Part shown: positions 38,510 to 49,200 of the stretch, one piece after another
How the letters are laid out: the number at the start of each line of letters is the position of its first letter
Position numbering within the stretch: the first letter of the stretch is position 1
NCBI GenBank assembly: GCA_001792895.1
Contig: MARA01000004.1
Coordinates: forward strand, 1,674,001 to 1,738,000
From: Lentinus brumalis
Lineage: Eukaryota; Basidiomycota; Agaricomycetes; Polyporales; Polyporaceae
Length of the DNA: 64,000 nt
Direction: 5' to 3'
Notes under the pieces: generated by a model
What the model saw: the letters and a program-made list of their open reading frames with translations, nothing else
Databases searched by the model: none
What the model was told of the DNA's origin: nothing
Made by a program: the position numbers and the translations under genes

Positions 38510-39469
38510 GACTGGAAGTCTTGAGCGGATATGTCTCGTCTGAGTCTACACGCGTCGTTTTCAGTGTACGTACGGAGGGGAAACGTGCACGTACTTGATT
38601 ATGTGTCGAAGCAGGGCTCGCACTAGCTCGCACGGAGGATATGGCCCTATGTATGCGGCGTGAAGTCCGGTGCTTGGCCGGAGAGGCGTTCGGCCATAGT
38701 ACGGTCGTGCAGAAGGTCCCCGTAGCTATAAGTCGCCCTGAGGGGGCAGTGCATCGAGATGTTCCTGCTGAGCTGGTGCCGCATGTACGCCGTCTGCTGG
38801 CCTTCACTGCCGCTATCCCATTCAAGAGTGAGTTCCACACCAGACGGACGACTGTCGATCGGGATGTGCGCGCAGTCGAGAACTCTATGGCAGAAGAGAA
38901 GAATGTCAGCTATGATTGACCACTGGCACTTTCAGACCATAGCAACCGCGGGCACGTCAGGTCCATGACAAACGCATCGCACCTTTCGGCTCCATGATGC
39001 AGGGTCCATATCAAAGACATCTGGCACCGAGATTGTATCGAGTTGACACTGAGCTGATATCGTAGTGATTCCTGCCATGATCAACAGATGACGACTGTTC
39101 ATAGGTTCAACGTTCGAAACGCGCAAGCTGAAGCCGCTGAATGAGTGAGGGTACTTATCAACCAGCTGATCTGTGGCCCTACTGATTGGGGAAACCGAGG
39201 GAGGAGATACCCTAGGTTCGCCAAGCAGCCTCTAGCTCAGTAGCGGAAGACAGGCGTTCAACCTTAGCGTTTCTTCTGAATTTGAGCCATGTTCAGAAAG
39301 CGGTGTAGGTCCGGAACTCCCCGCACCCACGCGGAAAGTATTCATTGTCAAATTCAAAAGGATCTCTACTGGTTCTACAAACTGAGCGAGGTTACATGAT
39401 TCACGAGTGTCCATACATGAGGGTGAACAACAAGTGATATATCTCGAGCTACGAACTCCACTGACAGAC
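38510..39469. other. Intergenic region, possible upstream exon
   Basis: A 960-bp stretch upstream of the membrane-protein gene and downstream of the I66-type gene. A minus-strand frame at 38647-38840 (ending ...TMAERLSGQAPDF) has protein-like composition and might be a 5' exon of the membrane-protein gene, but no in-phase splice was found. The rest shows nothing recognisable. Confidence 0.35.
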
Positions 39470-40116
39470 TCAGGCAGGGGTGATGATGAAGATCATGTTG
39501 GGCATGTAGTGCGGCGGCACGGACGGCGTGCAGATGACATGATTCACAGAGAGCTACGTCGAAGCACGTTAGATCGAGCGATCTTGACAGTCACCACAAT
39601 CAAGTTCCAACATACCTGCCCGTAATCCTCCTCCTTGTAAGACCACCCGCGCTCTCTGTTCTTTTGAAGGATGCTGGAAGGTCACGCTCGGCGTTAGCAT
39701 TCGCCGCCAACGCAACCCGGACTGAGAGCACAAAACACGTACATGTAGGCGTCCTCGCCGTGCTGGGGGACATGTTGAATCGTCCACTCCGCGCCCTGGA
39801 TCATTTCCTCCAGGACGAACGCGAAGATATGTCCGTCGGGGAGGACGCCGACGTAGCTGCCGCGGGTCTTGATCTTGTAATTGCCATCGCCGATGGGCTC
39901 AATGTCCCACTGCGGGGCGGAAAAGGGTGGTTAGACCAAGCGTGATGAGTGCTGCGGACATCGTACTATTAGAGTGGACATGGGGGCCCGGAGACCTTGG
40001 ATAGGGACAGTCAAGATGCGCTTGGGGAGGAGCGATTTGTCCTCGACGAAGTTGCGGCCGATGGCGTGTCTACCCTCCAGGGTCATGATGTGGTAGCTGT
40101 CGTTGGCGAGAGACAT
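39470..40116 (-). CDS. Peptidase inhibitor I66-family (cnispin-like) beta-trefoil protein
   Basis: Four exons (39967-40116, 39743-39909, 39616-39673, 39470-39553) join in phase to 152 residues, the usual size for this mushroom family of beta-trefoil serine-protease inhibitors. Matching stretches are YHIMTLEGRHAIGRN, EDKSLLPKRILTVP, EWTIQHVPQHGEDAYII and RGWSYKEEDYGQ, with hydrophobic-Pro ending. There is no signal peptide, so it is probably intracellular, as known members are. Known relatives block trypsin and may defend against grazers or regulate endogenous proteases; the target here is unknown. The reactive loop cannot be fixed by eye. Confidence 0.8.
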
Positions 40117-40186
40117 TGTGAAGTGGGTTGGAGAGTGTTGTGTTCACTGAGAGGGATGAGGGAGGTGCTCCTTCTCGCAAGACGGT

Positions 40187-40193
40187 TTATATA
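40187..40193 (-). promoter_or_regulatory. TATA box of the I66-type inhibitor gene
   Basis: TATATAA on the minus strand lies 71 bp upstream of the ATG at 40116. Its position and match suit a strongly or conditionally expressed fungal gene. Confidence 0.6.
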
Positions 40194-41197
40194 CTCATGG
40201 GCCGACCGCCTAGGATCTATTTGCGGCGGCAAGCGGCAGGGCAGCTGGTAAAGTCGCAGACATACTGGGTAGCATACGACGGCATCGGATGCGGAGTAGT
40301 ATGCCCAGATAGAATGTCAACGGGAAGGAGCCTCGTGTGAGCATCGCGAGACGACGGCGGCAAGGTCCTCACCGGCAATGGCGAACTACAAGCAACTGAA
40401 CTCATCCACGTCCGAGTTGGGGGCGAGGATCGATCGAGGCCAGTGACAGAAGACATGGACACGACGCCATGAGGGCAGCCTCGCCGTACGGACAGCATGG
40501 AGCTTGCTCTACTTATCCGCCAAAGCTGGTGTACATCGTTCGATGGTTGAGTGGGTACGTCAGACTGACTCTACTTGCCTGCCATTGTTCGGCCGCATGA
40601 GTTGAGACGCAGACGAGGCTTGGAGAGAAACGTACGATTGATGTTCCTTTCTCGAGGCTGGATCGCAAGCTTCGTATGGGAGAAGCCTCAGTCTGCTTGA
40701 ATAAGTATGCTTATGGAGGAATAGTGACTCTGCTTACAATATGGCGTGTACTTCCTAGAGCCAGTTGTGTGGTCTCTCCGATACGTACAACCAACTCTGC
40801 GGCGTTTGGAGTTAGATCTTCGGACTCAGGCTGTCGATCAACGGCGTAGAAATAGTGTGTCGGGCATCGGACTTCACGCGAAATGGCGCTTTGGCAGGAT
40901 TGAAGAGGGTCAGTCAGCGAAGTGTGGATTATCTGCCAATCATCGTCCGTCACGAGGAGACCGTCCATGCGTGGGAGCGACCCACCATCGCTTTCGTTCC
41001 GAGGATGAGAATGTCCCTGTCAATTATCTGTACACAAGGCAGACAAACAAGCGATACGAATAACGAACCAGACTAGTATGTGGGACACACCGCCTTGGGT
41101 TCCTCCAGGCTCCAGCACCACGTTAGCATCAATCATCACATGGTAGCACATCCGCGATTGTCCGCCAGAGAGCATACACATGGCGACGACCCCAAAC
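40194..41197. other. Intergenic region
   Basis: About 1 kb between two minus-strand genes, upstream of the I66-type gene and downstream of the dipeptidase gene. Only short frames without protein character are present. Confidence 0.45.
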
Positions 41198-42983
41198 TCA
41201 AAGGTCGGTTCTCTTGTCATACTTTGTTGCTGCCGGAGGAATCCCCGCCTTCTGCATCTGCGCAGCGACACGCTCCGCACCTTCCATGACCCGCAGCAGA
41301 TTCCCGCCGGTGAGTCCCGCGAGATCGAACGCGTTCCATCCTCGCCTGTACAATTCGGCAACCTGCCCGACAGATGTTCGTGAGCCCCTGACGCGTCTTC
41401 ACCGAAGCATGTATAACACTTACCAATGCGGGATACTTCGACACGTCCTCAAGACCGACGGGAACGTCGCCGATGCCATCGAAGTCGCTGCCAAGGCCGA
41501 CGCTGCAGAACGCTATCAGACACCACACGCCGTCGCAAGGTCAGAGTTGGAACGTACTGCCTCTTTCCGGCGACTTTTGCGATGTGATCAACGTGGTTTG
41601 CTACGGCTTTGACATCCGCTTTACCGGGCTCAGCCACGAAGAAGGGCGCAAAGTTGACCTAAGGTGAGAGCCGATGAGTCCTCGGGTCATCCCAGTTGTA
41701 CGGCAGCAGCCTCACCATGACCACGGCGTCGGTCTGACCCTGTCCGAAGCCGATTAACTTGAGGATGTCGTCCGGCACGTTCCGGGGTACGTCGTGTACA
41801 GCGCGGGCGGACGAGTGACTCCAGATGACGGGGGCCTTCGAGTACTTGATGGCCTGCTTCGCGGTGTCGTCGGACGTGTGGCTGAGGTCGACAAGCATGC
41901 CGATGCGATTCATCTCGTCAATGAGCGCATATCCGAGCTTGCTGAGCCCTCCGTGGTATGGCTTAGGGTCTTCAAAGATGCCGCACGAGTCGGCAAACGC
42001 GTTGTGGCAGGCGTGTGTGAGCGTAACGTAGCGCACGCCGAGGTCATAGTACGTCCGCAAGACCTGGATAGAGTTTCCAAGCTGGTGACCCCTAGTGCAT
42101 AAAGCGTTGGCCACGTCGTGTTGTGAATCTGAACGGAGCGGACTCACCCTTCAACTCCGAGCAGGGAGGCAATCTGGCCCCTACCAATGGCCGCCTTGAT
42201 ATCACTAGACTTCAAAGTCCAGGCGAATGTCTAGTCATGCGCGACTCAGTTCTCGCCGGATCCTCTAACATACGGTGCAAACTCACATCAGGGTACTTCT
42301 GTACGAGTAATCTCGCAATGTCAATCTGTTCCAAGGTGTCACTGGCCGATGGTGCGCGTCAGAACGCACGCAGTCAATGCAAGAAAGCACGAACGTACCG
42401 AACGCTCCAAGTTGCATTGAGGAAATCCTCTCCCTCCGAGCCAGCGTCCGGGCAATCGGTATAGACAGACCAGAAGAAGCCGCCAACCTTGCCCTTCCTG
42501 AGACGAGGGATATCGACATGACCCGCGAATGGCTTCTCCAAGTCGACAGCGGAGATGTTGTTGGCGAATGCTGAGCGGACCAGGATGGGAAGATCTGGGC
42601 ACATGCAATAAGACTATGACCCTCAAAAGCCATGTCGCTACTAACCAATGTGACCATCCTAAAGGCTCGGCTCAACACACGACTTATGTTCAGAGTAAGT
42701 GGAGCATGCTCACGATTACGGGCGCATTGTTCAGGATATAGAGTGCAGCCTTTTCTGGGTCCTTCGGCAGATGTCCCACCACTCCCGTAATCTTGTCCCA
42801 GAGGAACAGCACGCTTGCCAGTGCGACGACGAACACGACAGTGAGCACGGTGTAAACAACTGCGCGGATAGTAGCGAGGCGGCGGCGGCGGTCGGCAGGG
42901 GTCTCGCGCTCGAGGTTTCCTGTGCGGGCGAGGTTGGGGATGCCCTCGCCGAGGAGAGGAGCTGTCTCGCCGTTCTCTGGCAT
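41198..42983 (-). CDS. Membrane dipeptidase (renal-dipeptidase family M19)
   Basis: A zinc-dependent enzyme that cleaves dipeptides. The N-terminus is cytosolic and basic, followed by one helix (VVYTVLTVVFVVALASVLFL), giving a type II membrane protein rather than the secreted or GPI form of animals. Metal-site motifs: DGHID (split over a 13-nt exon, 42646-42658), GVEGGHQLGNS, LTHACHNAFADS, SHTSDDTAKQ, WSHSSARAV and GLGSDFDG. About eight exons are needed, all joining in phase; TGA at 41198-41200. AGLTGGNLLRVM matches the conserved C-terminal stretch. Confidence 0.92.
42646..42658 (-). other. 13-nt micro-exon of the dipeptidase gene
   Basis: Minus-strand GATGGTCACATTG lies between CTTTAG and GTTAGT. 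It supplies D-G-H-I and the first base of the next Asp, so the zinc-binding His-x-Asp motif depends on it. Skipping it would both remove the ligand and shift the frame. Confidence 0.75.
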
Positions 42984-43189
42984 GATGGTAAGAGGCGAGG
43001 AACGACTGCCAGGAGCGCGCGGTCGCCAACGACGGTTGGGAACTCGATGATGACTGCCACTGACGCAATGCCTCCCCGGCCCGGAATTAGCGCCCGGTGT
43101 AATGGTACAGTACTGAGTAAGTAGTACGAGTACAGTCGTGATAACTTCATGATCCCATAGTATAGTACACAAGGATATACGCTACAGAC

Positions 43190-44012
43190 TCAGAGACCCT
43201 TCGACCGCACAGCCTGCTCCTTCTTCCACTGTTTCTTCTGCGAGGATGCGGCTGCCCTGTTGCCGAAGAGGAACCGCGACGTCCGCTTGTCTGCTCCTGT
43301 CTTTCGTGAGATGTGTGAGGAACCAGCAAACAGTATCTGGGAGAATGTACACGGGGATCTCGATGGTCAGTCGGATACCACTGCGAAATAGGAGGATACT
43401 CACAGCCCAGAATCCCCATCCACCGATAGCTCCCGTCCCTAGACATAGCAGTAGGCCAAGCGAGCCGACGGAGGTGGTATTGTAGGAGATGAACGAGATG
43501 AGGAGACATGCAGCAGACAGCGGCTCGAGAAGGGGGTGTCCCGGTGCACCCTTCCTCGCAGGCACTGTCAGATCTTCGGGGCTAGATGGCACCTGGAGAC
43601 TCCCTTTGAGAATGCAAGGTCAATGGGAGGTATAAGACGAGGACATACATTCATCACCAAAGCGACTGCAATGGCGCTCAGAAGAATGCCGGCGTTCCAA
43701 GCGAGGAAGGACTCCACCGGAGTAGGAGTGGACCTCTCAGTACCTGCGAGGAACAGGACCAGTCTGGGCGCGAAGATCAAGGGGAGTGCGACGAGAGACA
43801 GCCTAGCACACCGGCCATGAGTTATGTTGCAGGGCTATAGACGTGTGGAGAGGTCTGACTTACAGCCCGGCAGAAGCCCACGCCCACGTCGTGACCACAC
43901 CGTCGTCTGTTTGACCATTCGTCGACGGTTGCGGTTCCTTCTCGCCTTGGTCCTCAGATAACACATTACGCTTCGAGAGATCCTCCAGCTCGTAGTCACC
44001 GGCGTGTGGCAT
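43190..44012 (-). CDS. Four-helix membrane protein with conserved KTGADKRTS tail, unrecognised
   Basis: Four exons (43864-44012, 43649-43802, 43404-43592, 43190-43336) join in phase to 212 residues. An acidic N-terminus (GDYELEDLSKRN) precedes four hydrophobic helices: LLSLVALPLIFAPRLVLFL, SFLAWNAGILLSAIAVALVM, PLSAACLLISFISYNT and GSLGLLLCLGTGAIGGWGFW. The C-terminus is basic: SRKTGADKRTSRFLFGN and SSQKKQWKKEQ. A similar basic ending occurs in fungal membrane proteins of unknown function that I recall but cannot name. The alternative read-through frame of exon 3 is rejected because it loses this tail. Confidence 0.7.
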
Positions 44013-44778
44013 GATGAACAATGTGGAGCTTGAGAGCGGGTGATCTGTATGGGATGGACAGTGACTGCAGTTACTGGTAAGGCGGCAAGAGTATGCGTAC
44101 TGTACGCGCTGCGGCCACGCTTGGAAGACACGCTCATGACGTCACGCGACGCGTCGGACCGGCCAGTTGTTTGTCTCTGTTGGTTCCCGAAGCCGTCGCC
44201 TTCATCGACTCAACGCCTCCCATAGTTTCTGCTGACAACCGCAATGTCCTGTTAATCGAGGCGTCAATGGGCGCCATAGTGAGTGTAGCATAGCGGCGTC
44301 CGAGTCGCCTGAACAACGGCAGAGACGGTGGCATTCATCACTCCCGCGATGTCCATGCATCACAGATATGCAGAGCGATATGCACTAGTATCATAGTATC
44401 AGGGCAACGTAGGGAGGAGAAGATGATGTGCCAGTACGGGCAGTATTCTTGCAGCACTCAGATAGCGTTCTCCAGTCGCATGCGGAATGACGACTTGTTT
44501 AGACCTGGTCCTCCGAGTTCGTACCCACATCCAAGTGCATAGCAGAGCCAAGGGATGGGGATCGGTGAGTGAGGATGTGCGACGTGCGACGTGGATGTGG
44601 GATCTGTGAAATGTGAGATGTGGGACCGGAATATTGTGGGTGGTTATGGATGGACACTGGGCGCTACTCTCTCTGACAGACGCACCAACTCTGAACCCGA
44701 GTTCTGGTGACCAGTGGTTCGACCTCTTCACAGGTTTCGAATGATGCTCACTAGCTCTGCTGCAGGAATTACCGTCGT
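44013..44778. other. Intergenic region and probable 5' exon of the JmjC gene
   Basis: A 766-bp divergent gap. A plus-strand frame from ATG 44646 (MDGHWALLSLTD) runs about 30 codons and could be a first exon of the JmjC gene, but the splice to NYRRMDIRYP is not resolved. A degenerate purine-rich GTG/GAC repeat lies at about 44570-44640. Confidence 0.45.
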
Positions 44779-46131
44779 ATGGACATACGGTATCCGCGTG
44801 CAGACTCGGCGCCGTCCTATGCTGAGTTCTCCAGAGATTACCTCTTGCCCAACAAGCCAGTCATCATCGGTCCATCGCTCATATCCTCGTGGGCCGCAGT
44901 GAGACGATGGGCCAGTGAAGACGGCAGCATAAAGTGGGACTACATGAAGACCACGTATGGATCATGCGAAGTCACCGTCGCCGATTGCTCCACCCGCGAC
45001 TTCAGCGACCAGAAGCGCAACCAGATGCTCTTCCGTGACGTGGTCTCTCTCTGGCAGGCCGGGCAGGGACAGTCGCTATATGTCAAGGACTGGCATCTCG
45101 CTCGTGCTCTCATCACTGCAGGCGAAAATGGGCTCAACACCGACCCATTCTATACGACCCCAGACATCTTTCGTGACGATTGGATGAACGCCTACTACTC
45201 GGCCTGCACGGACGACGACTTCCGCTTTGTCTACGTCGGCGCAGCAGGAACATTTACCCCACTCCATCGCGACGTCTACACCTCGTATTCGTGGTCGACG
45301 AACATCTGCGGACGCAAGCGGTGGTGGCTCTTCCCCCCAGAGCAGACGCGCTTGCTCTTTCGCAAGGGCGGGGAAGAGCACCTCGAGACTGCATACGACG
45401 TGCGCAACGTCGATCCCGCCACGTACCCTCTCTTTAGTCAGGCCAAACCAATCGTGGTCGAACAAGGTCCAGGGGAGACCATATTCGTGTCTGTTCTATC
45501 GTTTTCTGACCTCCCAGAGTGTATCGAGCACTAATTACTTACTTGCGACCAGTCCCAGCGGATGGTATCACCAGGTGGAGAACCTCACCGCCTGCATCTC
45601 CATCAATCACAACTGGTGCAACTCCGTCAACCTCCCATCGCTGTACGATTCGATGTGCGCCAAGGTCACGGAAGTCGAGCACGCCCTTGAGGACGTCAAA
45701 AAGCTTCTGTCCGAGACAGCCGCCTCCCAGGCGACGGACGTCGCCTCTTCCGAGTCACAGAGGAGCTGGGAGGACGAGTGGATCGCCATCGTCCAGGATG
45801 TCGTCGAGAAAGATGCCGGCTGGAAGTACGTGTGTAACTCTATCATATCTGGGGACTATGCTCATTCCCCGTGGCGGACTGCAGCTGGTTGACATTCTGG
45901 CGTATGGTCCGGCATGCGCTGGCTCTCGCCATGGACCGTCCACATCAGGCGAACGAAACGTTATGGCCACGCACGCCTCGGGAGCTGATGCCGCCGCTGA
46001 ACTTCATCAAGGAGCGGATACGGGACTGTCGTGGCAAATTCATGCAGCGACCACAACGAGAAGTAGCCTTGGTTCCTACGCTGGACGTGGTGCTGGCCGA
46101 TATACACCAGCTCCTAGAGGCAACAGACTAG
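44779..46131 (+). CDS. JMJD4-like JmjC-domain oxygenase
   Basis: Three main exons encode about 410 residues. The start is likely PSYAEFSRDYLLPNKPVII, which opens the cupin-like JmjC domain. The Fe(II) ligands appear in TPLHRDVYTSYSW (His-x-Asp) and GWYHQVEN (second His), and RKRWWLFPPEQT and GETIFVPSGWYHQVE fit JMJD4, a 2-oxoglutarate-dependent lysyl hydroxylase of translation factor eRF1 in animals. NHNWCNSVNL follows the second ligand as in that family. Exons run to about 45494 (FV), resume at 45553, then from about 45888 to TAG 46129-46131. The true N-terminus may lie in an upstream exon. Confidence 0.8.
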
Positions 46132-46288
46132 TGCACATGGCAGCATACAGCGGAGACGCGGATAGTATACAATGTATTACAGCAAGCAACATAACATATC
46201 AAGTGACGATACAAGACTACGGTTCCAGTACTAATGTGCGATGTCCAGACAATCGAGCAACAGGCAAGGGAGCATTCGGCATACCCGC

Positions 46289-49200
46289 TCAGTACGGGTG
46301 GCCCCATCCGTTCCCTTGGATCATCGCAGCGCGCGACGGGTGTACTCCTGGTGGACCACTGCCAGTATGCGGAGGCGGCTGACCGTATGCAGGCGGCGGA
46401 GGCTGTTGGCCATACCCGGGTGTCTGGAAGCCAGCGCCGTACTGCTGAGGTTGGGGATATCCCGTGAACGAGGGCGTAAATCCGCCACCGGGGGCAGGTA
46501 CAGGAGGCGGCGGCATGCCCGTAGGACCATACGGATTGGGTGTCCGCCCCACTTGGCGCACGGACATGTGTCCCGGTGTTAAATGTCCAGCAGCGGGCGT
46601 CCTGCCAGGCGTGCGCGCTCCAAATGGTGTCTTGCCACCAGCTGCCCCACCCAAACTGCTGTTGATAGACATAGATTTTTGTCTAACAATTGCGTAAGAC
46701 GAGGAGTCCGTGCGATGATCGACGAGGGTACATACCTGACTTTGAAAGCATCACACAGCTCTGGGACACCAGCAGCCGGAGTGTCAAACAGATAGTACGC
46801 TTCGGGGGTCACACGTACGGGCTGATGGCGAGTCAGCGACCGGCATGAACATCCATCAATGTGAAACATACCCATGTCTGCACTGTCGAGTTTTTGTTGG
46901 CAAGATAGCAAAGATTGAAGTGTCCCGGCCGCTTGCGGTTGAGGGTAAATCCGTAAGCACTCTTCGACGGGTTCGCAGCGACGAAATTCCTGAGGAAGAG
47001 ATCTATAGCAGGTATTGTCAGGGCTGGTAGATGGCAATTGATGGCATATACGCACGAAGGTCGTCCTCCGTCCCTGGCTTGAACTTCTCGTGCATCATGA
47101 GCTCCTCAACCTTCCTCGCCATTGCCTGGACATGATTGACGATTAACTCGTCAAGATCGGTGAACTGATGCGTCCCGTCCACGATCAACTTCGAGCCGAC
47201 AGTCTGGCCAGAAGGATCTGCATTGGGTTCCACAACATCTGCATTGGTCCGTTAGTATTGAGCGCACTATATTAATGAGTCAGACTCGCCAAGGTGCTGA
47301 TAGAGCTTGTCATCGACCTTCCAGGTCACAGCGAGGTGGTTGTGTCCCTTCGACGAAGGACGGATGACGACATCGCCGCGCTGCTGCTGCTCGAGATACT
47401 GTTCTGCCTGCGCCGCATTGAAGTTATGGAAGTTAGGGTGCTTGATGACCCGACGCGTACGGTCCACCTCCGCTCGTTTCTTGCGCGCCTGCATCTCACT
47501 GTCGCGATCGGCCTGCGCAAGATTCCAATGCTCGTCATGCTTGACACGGCGGTATTGGCTGTCGCCTGCGGCAACATCGGTCTCGCGAGAGCAGAGCTCG
47601 ACCTTGAAGTTGTCGTTGGGAAGGTCCATGACCACGTTCATGATGACACCGGAAAGTGTTTGGCCCGGTTTGCAAATTGAGTCGCATGGAACCCCAGCGT
47701 CCGTAAGGAAAGCCCGCGCGATGGTGCCTTCGATACCGGAATCGAGACGGACAGCGACGAAGGCCTCCTTCGCCCGCATGACTTGCACGGAGACAATGAG
47801 ACCAGTGTGCAGGGTGCGCTCGGTCTCCCCCGTGAGCATAGTCAAGACCTGCCAAGCTGAAGGCTGCACGTATGGTTCGCGCCGCTCGCCATATGGCCTG
47901 AGGAGCTCTTCGCGGATGACATTCAATACGTGGCGCTTCTTGTCCTGGTTGGTCCTGTACATGCTGACGGCGAAGTCGTCCAGGTTGAGCTCGTCAAGCT
48001 TCTTCTCATTGTCGGCGTCCGAGATGATCACCGATACGACGTGAGAAGGATGCTCATCGTGAATGTCTTCCTCGTCCAACTCGAGGGCATCGGTGGCCAT
48101 CTTCCGTGCAAGCTCGTAGTCTTCGGGATGGACGCGCGTACTATCAAGGGGATCGGGAACGTCAATCTCCTCTCCATGTCGGTTCTTCCCAGGCTTCGGA
48201 TCCGAGTCTTGGACAATGCGCAAGAATGCAGCGGCATTGATGAAGATCTTGGTCGTCAGAAGACCGTTCTTGATGAACTGGTCTCGATTGACAAGATTAC
48301 CTCCCTACATCACGGTAGTAAGTCCTCAGGGTTCGGCGATGAAACACTGAGACACAAACCATTGACGCAATTTTCTTGACCAGTACCTGCGCCTTCCGCG
48401 GACCAAGACCGGCCACGAACTGGAGGAGGTGCTGGTAGTACGAATCGGTCACTGCCCTGTTGATGTCGACGCCAACTTTATTGACCACATCGACGAGAGT
48501 CCGCTCCAAAGCGGAAAGCAGCTTCTCTTTGGGGAGCTGCAACGGCTTCAACATCACGAGGAAGCTATTGAGAATGTATGTAACTCACCAACTGCTGGAA
48601 ATCCTCCTCAAACGATATCGCGGTTATGTCGGAGCCCAGTGCGGCGTACTCGTTGAGGGGACTCTGCACATACCGAGCCAGACCTACGCAGTACTTGCTC
48701 AGAGGTGAGAGCGCACTGAACTCTTCGTCGGCACGTCGACTGTGCTGATACAACCGCGCGACCTCGTCGTGCACGTAGATGACTGGGGTGCTGAGTAATT
48801 CGTTCGACCGTGAGGATTCGCCCCAGCCTCCGCCACTGGTGGCGTCGTTATCGTTGGAGTCATTGGTCTTCCCCAACAGCTCCTTGATACGACGCGCGAG
48901 CTTGGTCGTAGCGATGCTGAAACCACCGATGCCTATAACGTCCGGGGCGCGGCGTTTGACAATATCTAGGAACTCGTCCTGATTCTCGGTGCCGAACAGG
49001 TTGTCGAGTTTGGTATGTTCTCGTAAACGCCCAGCTTCGTCGAGGAAGACAAGGGCAATCGAATCCTTGTGCGGGTCGCCCTTTCCCCAAGACATCGCCA
49101 GGACGGAGGGAGTGTCCCCTCTCCTCTTTTCTGGATCGCGACCGAGGAAGGGAGAGACATCGATACGCTGAAGGGTTCCACATGTTTAGTGCAAACACAA

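Noticed and set aside
43337..43403. Reading straight through exon 3 of the four-helix protein without an intron
   Set aside because: The read-through frame lacks the KTGADKRTS tail; a GTGAGT...CCCAG intron gives a coherent C-terminus.
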